64,000 nt of DNA from Agitococcus lubricus (lineage in GTDB: Bacteria; Pseudomonadota; Gammaproteobacteria; Pseudomonadales; Moraxellaceae), in the NCBI RefSeq assembly GCF_003051055.1, contig NZ_QAON01000015.1, forward strand, positions 1-64,000. Direction: 5' to 3'. The notes under the pieces were generated by a model. The model was not told the origin of the DNA. It was given only the letters and a program-made list of their open reading frames with translations, and ran no database searches. The number at the start of each line of letters is the position of its first letter. Position 1 is the stretch's first letter. This document shows positions 17,540 through 25,478 of the stretch, piece by piece. The translations under genes and the position numbers were made by a program.

Positions 17540-18739
17540 CTATTGACCAAACACTAAATCAGCACGAATATCGCTAATATCCTGTTGCTGTTTGATTAAA
17601 TCAAAATACCAATTACCGTCTTGCACATCACCAAATAGCACTGCACCGACCAACTTATTATCTTTAATAAACAAGCGTTTATAAATGCTTGAAGAGGTAT
17701 CTCTTAAGACAATGGTTTCCGCATTTGCCCCCGAAAAATCACCTGCGGAAAATAAGTTGACACCACTGACTTTGAGCGTGGTGGCTGTGGCTTTTTGCAC
17801 ATAACGACCAATACCAATCTCGGCAAGATGTGTGGCACACACTTTGGCTTGTTCGTATAAGGGCGCAACCAAACCAAATAACGCGCCACGATGTTGCACA
17901 CATTCGCCCACTGCATAAATAGATGGGTCAAAGGTTTGCATGGTGTCATTGACCAAAATCGCTTTATCGACTTGCAAACCAATTTGTTTGGCTAACGCCA
18001 CATTAGGACGAATACCCACTGCCATAATCACTAAATCAGTGGCTAAATCCTCACCATTTTTGAAGGCAATATGACTTAAGTGACCATCATCTAAGGCAAC
18101 GATTTCTTTAGTCATCGCCCCCATTCTAAACTTCATGCCATTAGCTTCGAGTTGTTTTTGCAACAAATGGGCAGCTTCGCTATCCAACTGACGATTCATC
18201 AAACAAGGCATATCGTGAATCACCGTCACATCGACACCGCGTTTTAACAAACCATTAGCCGCTTCTAAACCCAATAAACCGCCACCAATCACCGCCACCC
18301 GTTGTTTATGTTGCGTGACTTCGAGCATGGTATTTACATCACGAATATCTCTAAAACTTAACACACACGCATGATTATGATTAGGAATGGGAATAATAAA
18401 TGGCACTGAACCAGTTGCTAATAACAAACGGTCATAATCAAAGCTCAGCCCTGCATCGGTTAATACTTGTTTGGTCTTACGGTTAATATCCACCACCACT
18501 TGACCACTGACCAACTCAATGCCTTGTTGCAAATACCAGTCAGGGCTGTGCAGCACAATTTCAGCAAAGGTTTTTTCACCTGCCAACACAGGTGACAACA
18601 TAATACGGTTGTAATTGCCGTGCGGCTCTTTGCCAATGACAGTAATGTCATATAAATCAGGCGCGAGCGTTAATAATTCCTCAACGGTACGCATACCTGC
18701 CATACCATTACCGACCACGACTAATTTTTGTTTGTTCAT
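17540..18739 (-). CDS. FAD/NAD-dependent electron-transfer subunit of nitrate reductase
   Basis: This 399-residue protein resembles the N-terminal reductase module of NirB and the NasC/NasB electron-transfer subunits. It has an N-terminal GNGMAG FAD motif, a second Rossmann motif GGGLLGLEA for NAD(P)H, and the late AVGE motif that closes the FAD site. There is no BFD or siroheme domain, so it most likely passes NADH electrons to NasA. The ATG at 18739 is preferred (AGG 8 bases upstream); an in-frame TTG at 18745 is an alternative. It is the first gene of the operon, about 180 bp downstream of a sigma-54 promoter match. Gene naming differs between species, so no symbol is given. Confidence 0.88.
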   Translation of the reverse strand: MNKQKLVVVGNGMAGMRTVEELLTLAPDLYDITVIGKEPHGNYNRIMLSPVLAGEKTFAEIVLHSPDWYLQQGIELVSGQVVVDINRKTKQVLTDAGLSFDYDRLLLATGSVPFIIPIPNHNHACVLSFRDIRDVNTMLEVTQHKQRVAVIGGGLLGLEAANGLLKRGVDVTVIHDMPCLMNRQLDSEAAHLLQKQLEANGMKFRMGAMTKEIVALDDGHLSHIAFKNGEDLATDLVIMAVGIRPNVALAKQIGLQVDKAILVNDTMQTFDPSIYAVGECVQHRGALFGLVAPLYEQAKVCATHLAEIGIGRYVQKATATTLKVSGVNLFSAGDFSGANAETIVLRDTSSSIYKRLFIKDNKLVGAVLFGDVQDGNWYFDLIKQQQDISDIRADLVFGQ

Positions 18740-18756
18740 TGCCAATGCCTATTATC

Positions 18757-18903
18757 TAGGACTTACATGAATGGATGAGCAAAAGACCAAGAGCTTCCAA
18801 CACTAGATTTACAAAATCTAGTTGTCTCTCTTAGCCACGTTGCTAAAGGATGAGATAAATTTTTCAGAAGTTTTAGTCATTACGCTATCAGCACGTAAGT
18901 CTA
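18757..18903. mobile_element. possible short transposon remnant in the nas leader
   Basis: The segment is bounded by TAGGACTTAC at the left and GTAAGTCTA at the right, an inverted repeat with one base missing. The same ends bound 23944-24042. In the middle is a perfect 9-bp hairpin, ACTAGATTT-ACA-AAATCTAGT at about 18813-18833. No reading frame is present. It fills nearly the whole untranslated leader between the predicted nas transcription start and the first gene. Interpretation as a miniature element is uncertain; only the inverted ends and hairpin are seen. Confidence 0.4.
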
Positions 18904-18928
18904 AAAAAGAATTTTCTGAAATTATTTA

Positions 18929-18944
18929 AGCAAAATATATGCCA
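18929..18944 (-). promoter_or_regulatory. sigma-54 promoter match for the nas operon
   Basis: On the minus strand the sequence reads TGGCATATATTTTGCT. GG and GC are 12 bases apart, as in the -24/-12 consensus TGGCAC-N5-TTGCA. Transcription would start near 18918, giving a leader of about 180 bases before the first nas gene. It lies back to back with a second match at 19102-19117. Confidence 0.7.
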
Positions 18945-18986
18945 TATTAAAAAGAATGAATTTATCTTGTTTAATAAATAGTAAAA

Positions 18987-19032
18987 TGCACCATTACCAT
19001 GCCTTGCCTCATAAAAATGCACCAAATGCACC
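18987..19032. promoter_or_regulatory. cluster of NtrC-like half-sites
   Basis: TGCACC occurs three times: 18987-18992, 19018-19023 and 19027-19032. This is the half-site of the NtrC consensus TGCACC-N5-GGTGCA. The first copy is followed after 5 bases by CATGCC, a degenerate second half. They lie about 100-140 bases upstream of the predicted transporter start and about 70-110 upstream of the predicted nas start, the usual range for a sigma-54 enhancer. Binding is inferred. Confidence 0.5.
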
Positions 19033-19101
19033 ACAAGCAAACAATCCGCTTAAAGTAATCTTTTTAAGGCAAAACCAATAACCACAAGGTTTTAGCGTAA
19101 A

Positions 19102-19117
19102 TGGCATAACAATTGCT
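19102..19117 (+). promoter_or_regulatory. sigma-54 promoter match for the nitrate transporter
   Basis: TGGCATAACAATTGCT keeps GG and GC 12 bases apart as in the -24/-12 consensus. Predicted transcription starts near 19128, so an ATG at 19129 would have no leader. This agrees with placing the real start at 19249. Confidence 0.7.
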
Positions 19118-19248
19118 TAGGGCTTCACATGATTAACGCAACGGCGCGTCTAGTCCCTCTTTCCTTTGAGTTTCATCAGCTCAATAAATCAGGGTTACAC
19201 GCAAAGCCGCATCATGATTTATTGGGTTTTACCGTTGCGAGGCAGCAT

Positions 19249-20718
19249 ATGGCTTTAAAAACTATCCCACTCTTTACATGGAGTGAGCCACGAATCCGTA
19301 CTTTACACTTCACTTGGCTAGCATTCTTTATTACCTTCTTAATTTGGTTTGCTCACGCTCCGTTAATGCCTGTATTAAAACAATACTTTGGTCTGACACC
19401 TGAACAAGTCAAAGCGATTTTAATGCTTAACGTGGCAATTACCATTCCTGCGCGGATTTTAATTGGCGTGTTAGTTGACAAATTTGGCCCACGCAAAAGT
19501 TATAGTTTCTTATTAGCCTTTTGTGGGGCATTGTGCTTGTTATTTGCCGCCGCTCAAAGTTTTGAATGGTTAGCGGTGATGCGCTTTTTACTAGGCTTTG
19601 TGGGTGCAGGTTTTGTGATTGGCATTCGTTTAGTCAGCGAATGGTTTCCTGCGCGTGAAGTGGGTATTGCCGAAGGTATTTATGGTGGCTGGGGTAACTT
19701 TGGTGCTGCGGTTGCCAGTATGACCATGCCCTTATTAGCCTTAGCCTTTGGTGGTGATGACGGCTGGCGTTATGCAATCGGCACAACAGGTGTCATTGCC
19801 TTAATTTACAGTGTAATTTTCTATCGTAATGTGTCTGATACACCTAAAGGTGCTACTTACTTCAAACCACAAAAAATGGGTGGCTTAGAAGTCACTAGCA
19901 AAGGCGATTTTATTTTTTATGCTTTAATGAACGTGCCATTATATTTAGCTTTAGCCTTATTAACATGGCGTTTGTCGCCCGAAGGCTTAAAGTTATTATC
20001 TGCCGAAGGTGCATTGATTGCTTATGTTGTTATTGCTGCCTTAGCACTTTATCAATGGACTAAAATTTGGCACGTCAACAAACACTTATTTACAGGTGAG
20101 CACCCTGCTGCGCCAAGCTATAAATTTAAACAAGTAGCTATTTTGAATTTATCCTATATGGCGTGTTTTGGTTCGGAATTAGCCGTTGTGTCCATGTTAC
20201 CGTTGTTTTTCATTGATACTTTCCACGTTAGCCCTGTGTATGCAGGCATGACCGCAGGCTGTTTTGCGGTGATGAACTTGTTTGCTCGCCCCAGTGGTGG
20301 TTTGTTTTCTGATGCTTATGGCCGTCGTAAAATGTTGGTCATCTGCTTATTAGGTCAAACCATTGGTTATGCCGCTATGTCACAAATGGGTAGCGAATGG
20401 TCGATTGTCATGGCAATTGCCACTGTCTTAGCAACTTCTGTTTTTGTGCAAGGGGCTTGTGGGGCGGTGTATTCTGTTGTGCCGTTAATTCAACGCCGTA
20501 TGACAGGTCAAATTGCAGGCATGGCAGGTGCTTATGGTAATGTCGGTGGTGTGACTTTTTTAACCATACTTAGTATGGTGAGTCCAGCAACTTTCTTTTG
20601 GGTGCTTGCTGGCATTTCGGCATTAGCTTTAGCCAGTGCATTCTTCTTAGATGAACCTAAAGGTCACATGGTCGAAAAAGACGAACATGGCAATGTGCAT
20701 TTGATTGCGGTTGAATAA
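19249..20718 (+). CDS. nitrate/nitrite transporter, NNP family MFS (NarK/NrtP type)
   Basis: This 489-residue, roughly 12-span inner-membrane transporter imports nitrate. It contains the nitrate-porter signatures GAGFVIGIRLVSEWFP and GIYGGWGNFGAA in the N-terminal half, with the conserved arginine in GIRLV, and a matching glycine-rich GMAGAYGNVGG in the C-terminal half. The ATG at 19249 has GAGG 7 bases upstream and starts just before the first span; the open frame extends to 19129, but that extension begins at the predicted transcription start. It diverges from nasA and precedes the kinase/phosphatase gene by 140 bp, so the locus covers uptake and both reduction steps. Confidence 0.93.
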   Translation: MALKTIPLFTWSEPRIRTLHFTWLAFFITFLIWFAHAPLMPVLKQYFGLTPEQVKAILMLNVAITIPARILIGVLVDKFGPRKSYSFLLAFCGALCLLFAAAQSFEWLAVMRFLLGFVGAGFVIGIRLVSEWFPAREVGIAEGIYGGWGNFGAAVASMTMPLLALAFGGDDGWRYAIGTTGVIALIYSVIFYRNVSDTPKGATYFKPQKMGGLEVTSKGDFIFYALMNVPLYLALALLTWRLSPEGLKLLSAEGALIAYVVIAALALYQWTKIWHVNKHLFTGEHPAAPSYKFKQVAILNLSYMACFGSELAVVSMLPLFFIDTFHVSPVYAGMTAGCFAVMNLFARPSGGLFSDAYGRRKMLVICLLGQTIGYAAMSQMGSEWSIVMAIATVLATSVFVQGACGAVYSVVPLIQRRMTGQIAGMAGAYGNVGGVTFLTILSMVSPATFFWVLAGISALALASAFFLDEPKGHMVEKDEHGNVHLIAVE

Positions 20719-20858
20719 CTTCGCTGATGTCTCTGGGTCGCCCGTTTGCACTGCCATGCACGACGGGTTCCTTCATGTTAGCTGATGCACTGCACATCCG
20801 CCATAAACCTGAATCGTAGATTCGCTTTTCATGGTATTGAGTAAATAGCAAGGATTGT

Positions 20859-22556
20859 ATGAGCCATAAACTCACAGTGCGTGCTGCACAACGGACAGAG
20901 ACAGGCCCTAAAGCCACCAATGATGACGCCTTAGGGCTACATTTACCCCAAGGGCATGGTCTTAGCGCACACACCGCTGCCGCCGCTATTGCCGATGGTG
21001 TGAGCAGTGCTGATGGAGGGCGTATTGCTGCCGAAACCAGTGTCACCAATTTTTTGAGTGATTTTTTTGCCACGCCTAGCAGTTGGTCAATAAAAACGGC
21101 TGGCTCTAAAGTCTTAGCCGCACTCAATCGTTGGTTACATGGTCAAGGTCAACATTATCAACATCATCATCAGGGCTATTTGACCACCTTTACAGCACTC
21201 ATCATGCGCGGGCAACGTGGCTACATTTTTCATATCGGGGATACCCGTTTATGGCGTTTACGCGGTGAGGAATGGGAATGTCTGACTACCGACCACGCGC
21301 TTAACAGTCGTCATGGCAATCAACTGACACGAGCCTTAGGGATGGACTGGCGTATTGATATTGATTATTTAGAAACCGACTTACAACAGGGAGATATTTT
21401 TGTTTTAACCACCGACGGGATTCACAGTTTTGTGCCCGAAAAAGAGCTCAAAGCCATTATTGCGACCCATAGCGAAAGCCTAGAAACTCGTTGTGAAGAA
21501 GTATTAGCTTGTGCAGCCAGTCACCACAGCGACGATAACCGCTCTTGTCAACTATTGGAAATCATCGACTTACCCCATGCACAAGATAGTCAACAGCTTG
21601 AATACTTAGCGCCACTCACACCCGAATTGCGTATTGGCGATACCATTGATGGTTATCAGGTTGAGCAAGAAATTCAAATCAATGCCCGCAGCCATATTTA
21701 TTTGGTCAAAGACTGTGCTCAGGGGCATCAGTTTGTTCTCAAAACCCCCTCGCCCAATTTAATTGATGATATTGATGCCCTCAAAGCCTTTGTCAGAGAA
21801 GATTGGATAGGCCAACGCTTTCATCATCCGCATATTGTCAATACCTATCCTGCGAGCCGTGCTCGTCATTATTTGTATTTGATTCAAGAATATCTGGAAG
21901 GGCAAACACTACGGCAATGGCGAATGACACACCCAGAAGCGGCGGTTGAAACCATTTTAGCGTTTGCCAAGCCCGTTGTGCACGCCTTACGCGCCTTGCA
22001 CCGCCGCGAAACACTGCATCAAGACATCAAACCCGATAATATTTTTTTATGCACCAATGGGGTAGTTAAACTGATTGATTTAGGCAGTGCCAGTATTGGC
22101 AGCCTGAGTGATAATCTCAAATTACGCGCAGGAGCCGCCGAATATGCCGCCCCCGAATACGCGTTAGGGATTGCCCGCGACCAACGTGCCGACCAATTCA
22201 GCCTTGCCATGACCCTCTACGAATTATTGACAGCTCACTACGCTTATGGCGAATATTACAAAGACTGTCAAAGTTTGAGTCAATTTCGCAAGTTACGCTA
22301 TACCAGTGCCTGCCAATACAATCCGCACGTTCCCTTATGGATTGATGCTGCCTTAGCACGTGCGTTGAGCCTGAATCCAGAACACCGTTATGCCGAGTTA
22401 AGCGAATTTCTCAACGACCTAGAACATCCTAATCCTCAACTGACCTTACACAACAAACCGTGGCTAGAGCAAAATCCTCTACTATTTTGGCAAGTGACCA
22501 GTATTCTATTATTGATAACGAATGGTATTTTGCTTGCCCTATGGCTTAAACAATAA
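20859..22556 (+). CDS. fused PP2C phosphatase and Ser/Thr protein kinase, membrane-anchored
   Basis: This 565-residue bifunctional signalling protein has three parts. Residues about 1-240 form a PP2C phosphatase with metal-binding aspartates in NDDA (21-22), ADG (47), GDTR (128), TTDG (188) and DDN. Residues about 262-525 form a Hanks-type kinase with Lys295 (VLKT), the catalytic loop HQDIKPDN (387-394) and DLG in place of DFG. A C-terminal membrane span (about 543-562) ends the chain. Fusions of this type next to nitrate assimilation genes occur in other proteobacteria, e.g. Pseudomonas. A role in controlling nitrate uptake or reduction is inferred from position. The substrate is unknown. 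Confidence 0.9.
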   Translation: MSHKLTVRAAQRTETGPKATNDDALGLHLPQGHGLSAHTAAAAIADGVSSADGGRIAAETSVTNFLSDFFATPSSWSIKTAGSKVLAALNRWLHGQGQHYQHHHQGYLTTFTALIMRGQRGYIFHIGDTRLWRLRGEEWECLTTDHALNSRHGNQLTRALGMDWRIDIDYLETDLQQGDIFVLTTDGIHSFVPEKELKAIIATHSESLETRCEEVLACAASHHSDDNRSCQLLEIIDLPHAQDSQQLEYLAPLTPELRIGDTIDGYQVEQEIQINARSHIYLVKDCAQGHQFVLKTPSPNLIDDIDALKAFVREDWIGQRFHHPHIVNTYPASRARHYLYLIQEYLEGQTLRQWRMTHPEAAVETILAFAKPVVHALRALHRRETLHQDIKPDNIFLCTNGVVKLIDLGSASIGSLSDNLKLRAGAAEYAAPEYALGIARDQRADQFSLAMTLYELLTAHYAYGEYYKDCQSLSQFRKLRYTSACQYNPHVPLWIDAALARALSLNPEHRYAELSEFLNDLEHPNPQLTLHNKPWLEQNPLLFWQVTSILLLITNGILLALWLKQ

Positions 22557-22643
22557 GGCAATTTTGTCAATCAAGTTATACATAATTTATGACATGACAA
22601 TGCTACACTTTGTGCCAATTTGATTTTGCTTAGGATACTATCA

Positions 22644-23798
22644 ATGAGCTCTCGTTTTGCCTTAGCCTTAGGTTTTTCAGCCCTCGCTATCAATGTGGCA
22701 CACGCAACTACCGTCATTCCCGCCCCGCCCGTCATCGAAAATAAGGCTTATGTGTTAATGGACTATGATTCAGGCAAAATTCTGGCTGAATCTAATCCTC
22801 ATTTACATGTAGACCCTGCTTCATTAACCAAAATGATGACCAGCTTTTTAGTCGAACAACGGTTATTAAAAGGTCAACTCAAAGAAGAAGACCAAGTGTT
22901 AATGAGCGAAAATGCGTGGTGTCGTGGTACCAGTGCAGAGTCATGTATGTATGTGCCCGTGAATAGTTATGCCTCGGTATTAGATATGCTACGTGGCGTC
23001 ATTATTCAGTCAGGCAACGATGCCTCCAAAGCCTTAGCCGAACATTTGGCAGGCAGCGAAACCGCCTTTGCCGAATTAATGAATGGCGAAGCCAAACGCT
23101 TAGGCATGAAAGATACTCAATACCGCAATGCAACTGGGCTAACCCAAGAAGGTCATTATACCTCAGCTTATGATATGGCCTTATTAGCCCATGCCATTAT
23201 CAAAGACAGTAGCAAATATTATCCCATTTACTCCGAAAAAGAATTTACCTACAACAATATCAAACAAGGCAATCGTAACGCCTTATTGTTTACTGATCCT
23301 ACGGTCGATGGCTTAAAAACAGGCCATACTGATGCCGCAGGGTACTGTTTAACTGCATCGAGTAAACGCGGCAATATGCGTTTGATTTCAGTGGTGATGG
23401 GAACAAACAGCATGCAAGCGCGTGCCGACCAAACCCGCGCCTTATTTAATTGGGGCTTTAGTAATTTTGAAACCGCTTTAGTACGCAGTAAAAATCAAGA
23501 ACTCGCTAAACCTGTGGTATGGTTTGGTAAAAATGAGCATGTCAGTGTTGGTTTAGCCAATGATATGAACGTCACACTTGCACGCGGCGAAAAAGATAAA
23601 TTACAAATTAGTTTACAACTTGCACCCTCGTTAGATGCTCCCCTAAAACAAGGTCAAGAAGTGGGTAAATTAGTGGCTACGCTAGATGGTAAAACCGTTG
23701 CTGAGCAACCTTTAGTTACACTCCAAGCCGTTGAAGAAGCTAACTTTTTTGTACGTATTTGGCATGGCCTTAAACGCTTCTTTGCCAATCTGTTCTAA
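22644..23798 (+). CDS. dacC: D-alanyl-D-alanine carboxypeptidase (PBP5/6 type)
   Basis: A periplasmic low-molecular-weight penicillin-binding protein that trims the terminal D-Ala of peptidoglycan pentapeptides. The 384 residues comprise a signal peptide cleaved after AHA (about residue 22), the catalytic motif SLTK (Ser60, Lys63), SGN in QSGNDASK, and KTG in DGLKTGHT. A C-terminal beta domain and an amphipathic tail (FFVRIWHGLKRFFANLF) anchor it to the membrane. The ATG at 22644 has AGGA 8 bases upstream; an in-frame start at 22620 has none. dacA is an equally fitting name. Confidence 0.94.
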   Translation: MSSRFALALGFSALAINVAHATTVIPAPPVIENKAYVLMDYDSGKILAESNPHLHVDPASLTKMMTSFLVEQRLLKGQLKEEDQVLMSENAWCRGTSAESCMYVPVNSYASVLDMLRGVIIQSGNDASKALAEHLAGSETAFAELMNGEAKRLGMKDTQYRNATGLTQEGHYTSAYDMALLAHAIIKDSSKYYPIYSEKEFTYNNIKQGNRNALLFTDPTVDGLKTGHTDAAGYCLTASSKRGNMRLISVVMGTNSMQARADQTRALFNWGFSNFETALVRSKNQELAKPVVWFGKNEHVSVGLANDMNVTLARGEKDKLQISLQLAPSLDAPLKQGQEVGKLVATLDGKTVAEQPLVTLQAVEEANFFVRIWHGLKRFFANLF

Positions 23799-23812
23799 AG
23801 TGTGTTCTCATT

Positions 23813-23831
23813 CCTCCTCTACTTGAGGAGG
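23813..23831 (+). terminator. hairpin downstream of the carboxypeptidase gene
   Basis: A 7-bp perfect stem, CCTCCTC-TACTT-GAGGAGG, lies 15 bp past the stop codon. It is followed by GATAGC rather than a T-run, so intrinsic termination is plausible but not clear. Confidence 0.4.
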
Positions 23832-23943
23832 GATAGCTCAGTGTTTCCTTTTCAGCAACAACTTATCCATCGTTCTTAGCCTAGCTTCCTTATTTTACTC
23901 AGACTACTATCCTTTCACACCCAGACTGGCATCTGGCATACAT

Positions 23944-24042
23944 AGGACTTACGGAGCTATCGCTTATTTGTTCACGCTTCAACCGTTATTAACGGTTTTA
24001 TGTTCACAAAACGCGCTAATTTCGGTGAAATGCGTAAGTCCT
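23944..24042. mobile_element. 99-bp element with 10-bp inverted ends
   Basis: The segment begins with AGGACTTACG and ends with its exact complement CGTAAGTCCT. Inside is a palindrome, AACCGTTA-T-TAACGGTT. No open frame of its own is seen. The ends match those of 18757-18903 in the nas leader. Many IS5-like elements have ends resembling GGACTTACGC, so a miniature derivative is a reasonable guess. No clear target duplication is visible. It separates the carboxypeptidase from the flavodoxin-like gene and may contribute to the promoter of the latter. Confidence 0.5.
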
Positions 24043-24090
24043 GATACAGTTGACAGTTACCCTTTTGCGACCAATGTGAGGAAGAATAAC

Positions 24091-24666
24091 ATGGCTAAAA
24101 TTGCAATCGCTTACCACAGTGGCTATGGCCACACCAAAAAACAAGCAGAAGCCGTTGCCGCAGGTGCACAAGCCGCAGGTGCAGAGGTTAGTTTGATTTC
24201 TGTGGCTGATATCAGTGATGCCGATTGGGCAACACTGGAAGCGGCTGATGCCATTATTTTTGGTGCACCTACCTATATGGGAAGTGTTTCTGGTGTCTTT
24301 AAGGTGTTTGCTGATGCCAGCTCTAAGCCTTGGTTTCAACAAAAATGGAAAAATAAAATTGCCGCAGGCTTTACCAATTCAGCCTCAATGAATGGCGATA
24401 AATATGCAACCGTTCAATATTTATGGACGCTCGCCATGCAACACGGCATGATTTGGGTCGGTACAGGGTTATTACCCGCTAATAGTAAAGCCGCAACACG
24501 TAACGATATTAACTATTTAGCAGGTTTTGGTGGTGCTTTTGCACAATCACCTTCAGATGCCTCGCCAGACGAGGGCCCATTAGCGGGCGACTTAGAAACC
24601 GCCAAACTTTTTGCTGCACGCGTGGTTGAAGTAACCGAGCAATTCATCAAAGGGCGGACAGCGTAA
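24091..24666 (+). CDS. flavodoxin-fold NAD(P)H oxidoreductase (WrbA-like)
   Basis: This 191-residue protein has the FMN-binding loop of flavodoxins at the N-terminus (IAYHSGYGHTKKQAEAV) and the second FMN loop GAPTYMGSVSG near residue 70, followed by a GTGLLPANSK region. The pattern fits the flavodoxin/NADPH-dependent FMN reductase group that includes the quinone reductase WrbA. The ATG at 24091 follows GAGGAAG and begins the conserved fold; the frame is open to 23968, but that stretch lies within the inverted-repeat element. It is monocistronic. The natural electron acceptor is unknown. Confidence 0.85.
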   Translation: MAKIAIAYHSGYGHTKKQAEAVAAGAQAAGAEVSLISVADISDADWATLEAADAIIFGAPTYMGSVSGVFKVFADASSKPWFQQKWKNKIAAGFTNSASMNGDKYATVQYLWTLAMQHGMIWVGTGLLPANSKAATRNDINYLAGFGGAFAQSPSDASPDEGPLAGDLETAKLFAARVVEVTEQFIKGRTA

Positions 24667-24889
24667 TACCGCTCTACTGAACGAACCCATTGCTAAACAT
24701 CATGGGCTGTTGACCTCGTGCCGATAGCCCAATTTTTTCCCAACTTAGCCTCACATCAATGTCCCTGAGCATCACCTCTACCGAAGATAGAGTAGCTGAA
24801 GATATGTACTCAATATCCTTGCCCATCACATTGCACCCAAACCGCAAAAGCCCATCGATAATTACGCCTAAAAAAAGGCCGTCAGTATA

Positions 24890-25156
24890 GAGTCTGTTGA
24901 CGTTTTGTGTGTGACCCGCGTTACTGATAAAAATTTACTCAGGCAAGGCACAAAACACAGCGAATAGTGATTCTATTGGCCAGTTTTGTCACGTAAAATG
25001 AGTCAATTTTTAGCGCAACCCAAAGGGAAAGAACGATTTTTTGAGGCTACTTTGTTGTTAATCGCTTATTTGGAATAACCAAACTACGCGATTCACGCCG
25101 CGCACCCTCTAAAAAACAGCCTCTTTCGCAACCACAATTAAAATGTCAATAGACCC
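24890..25156. mobile_element. 267-bp TA-flanked miniature inverted-repeat element, copy 1
   Basis: This is one of two copies, each exactly 267 bp, the other at 36411-36677. The ends are inverted: GAGTCTGTTGACGTTTTG at the left and the complement of GGGTCTATTGACATTTT at the right, flanked by TA on both sides (24888-24889, 25157-25158). The interior is well conserved between copies, including AGGGAAAGAACGATTTTTTG, and encodes no protein of its own. TA duplication and short size fit a non-autonomous derivative of an IS630/Tc1-mariner-like element. The preceding 24667-24887 shows no gene. The right end lies 38 bp before ybeD. Confidence 0.85.
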
Positions 25157-25193
25157 TATAATAGAGTTTGTTGACTTTCTGTTAGGTACTTTT

Positions 25194-25478
25194 ATGACAA
25201 GCCCCGAAATCACCGTCCAAAATATTGACGCATGGGAATTGCCACGTCGCCACACCTTTAAGGTCTTAGGTGAAATGCGTTATCCGTTGGCGCAAGTTGT
25301 AGCCGATATTGCCGTCAAACACTGTCAAGGTTTTGAGGCCAAAGACCTCACTATGCGCGCCTCCAGTGGCGGCAAATATCTGTCAGTGACAGTAAACCTT
25401 TATCTAGAAACCCGTGAGCAAATCAATAATTTATATGCTGATTTTAATGCCGCCCCCGAAATTAAATTGGTTTACTGA
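25194..25478 (+). CDS. ybeD: YbeD family protein (DUF493)
   Basis: The 94-residue ACT-like small protein is of the YbeD family, almost always found beside lipB in gammaproteobacteria. The sequence shows the family pattern [11 protein letters not shown] followed later by [21 protein letters not shown]. The ATG at 25194 has AGG upstream; an in-frame start at 25143 would lie within the transposable element and is rejected. Its TGA stop overlaps the lipB ATG (ATGA), so the two are translationally coupled. A role linked to lipoylation is suggested by context only. Confidence 0.9.
   Translation: MTSPEITVQNIDAWELPRRHTFKVLGEMRYPLAQVVADIAVKHCQGFEAKDLTMRASSGGKYLSVTVNLYLETREQINNLYADFNAAPEIKLVY

Noticed and set aside
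19129-19248. N-terminal extension of the nitrate transporter starting at the ATG at 19129.
   Set aside because: The predicted sigma-54 transcript begins at about this base, and the ATG at 19249 has a good ribosome binding site and begins the conserved protein.
23968-24090. N-terminal extension of the flavodoxin-like protein.
   Set aside because: It overlaps the inverted-repeat element, lacks a ribosome binding site and is not part of the fold; GAGGAAG before 24091 marks the start.
25143-25193. Upstream start for ybeD.
   Set aside because: It begins inside the 267-bp element; the ATG at 25194 gives the normal family length.
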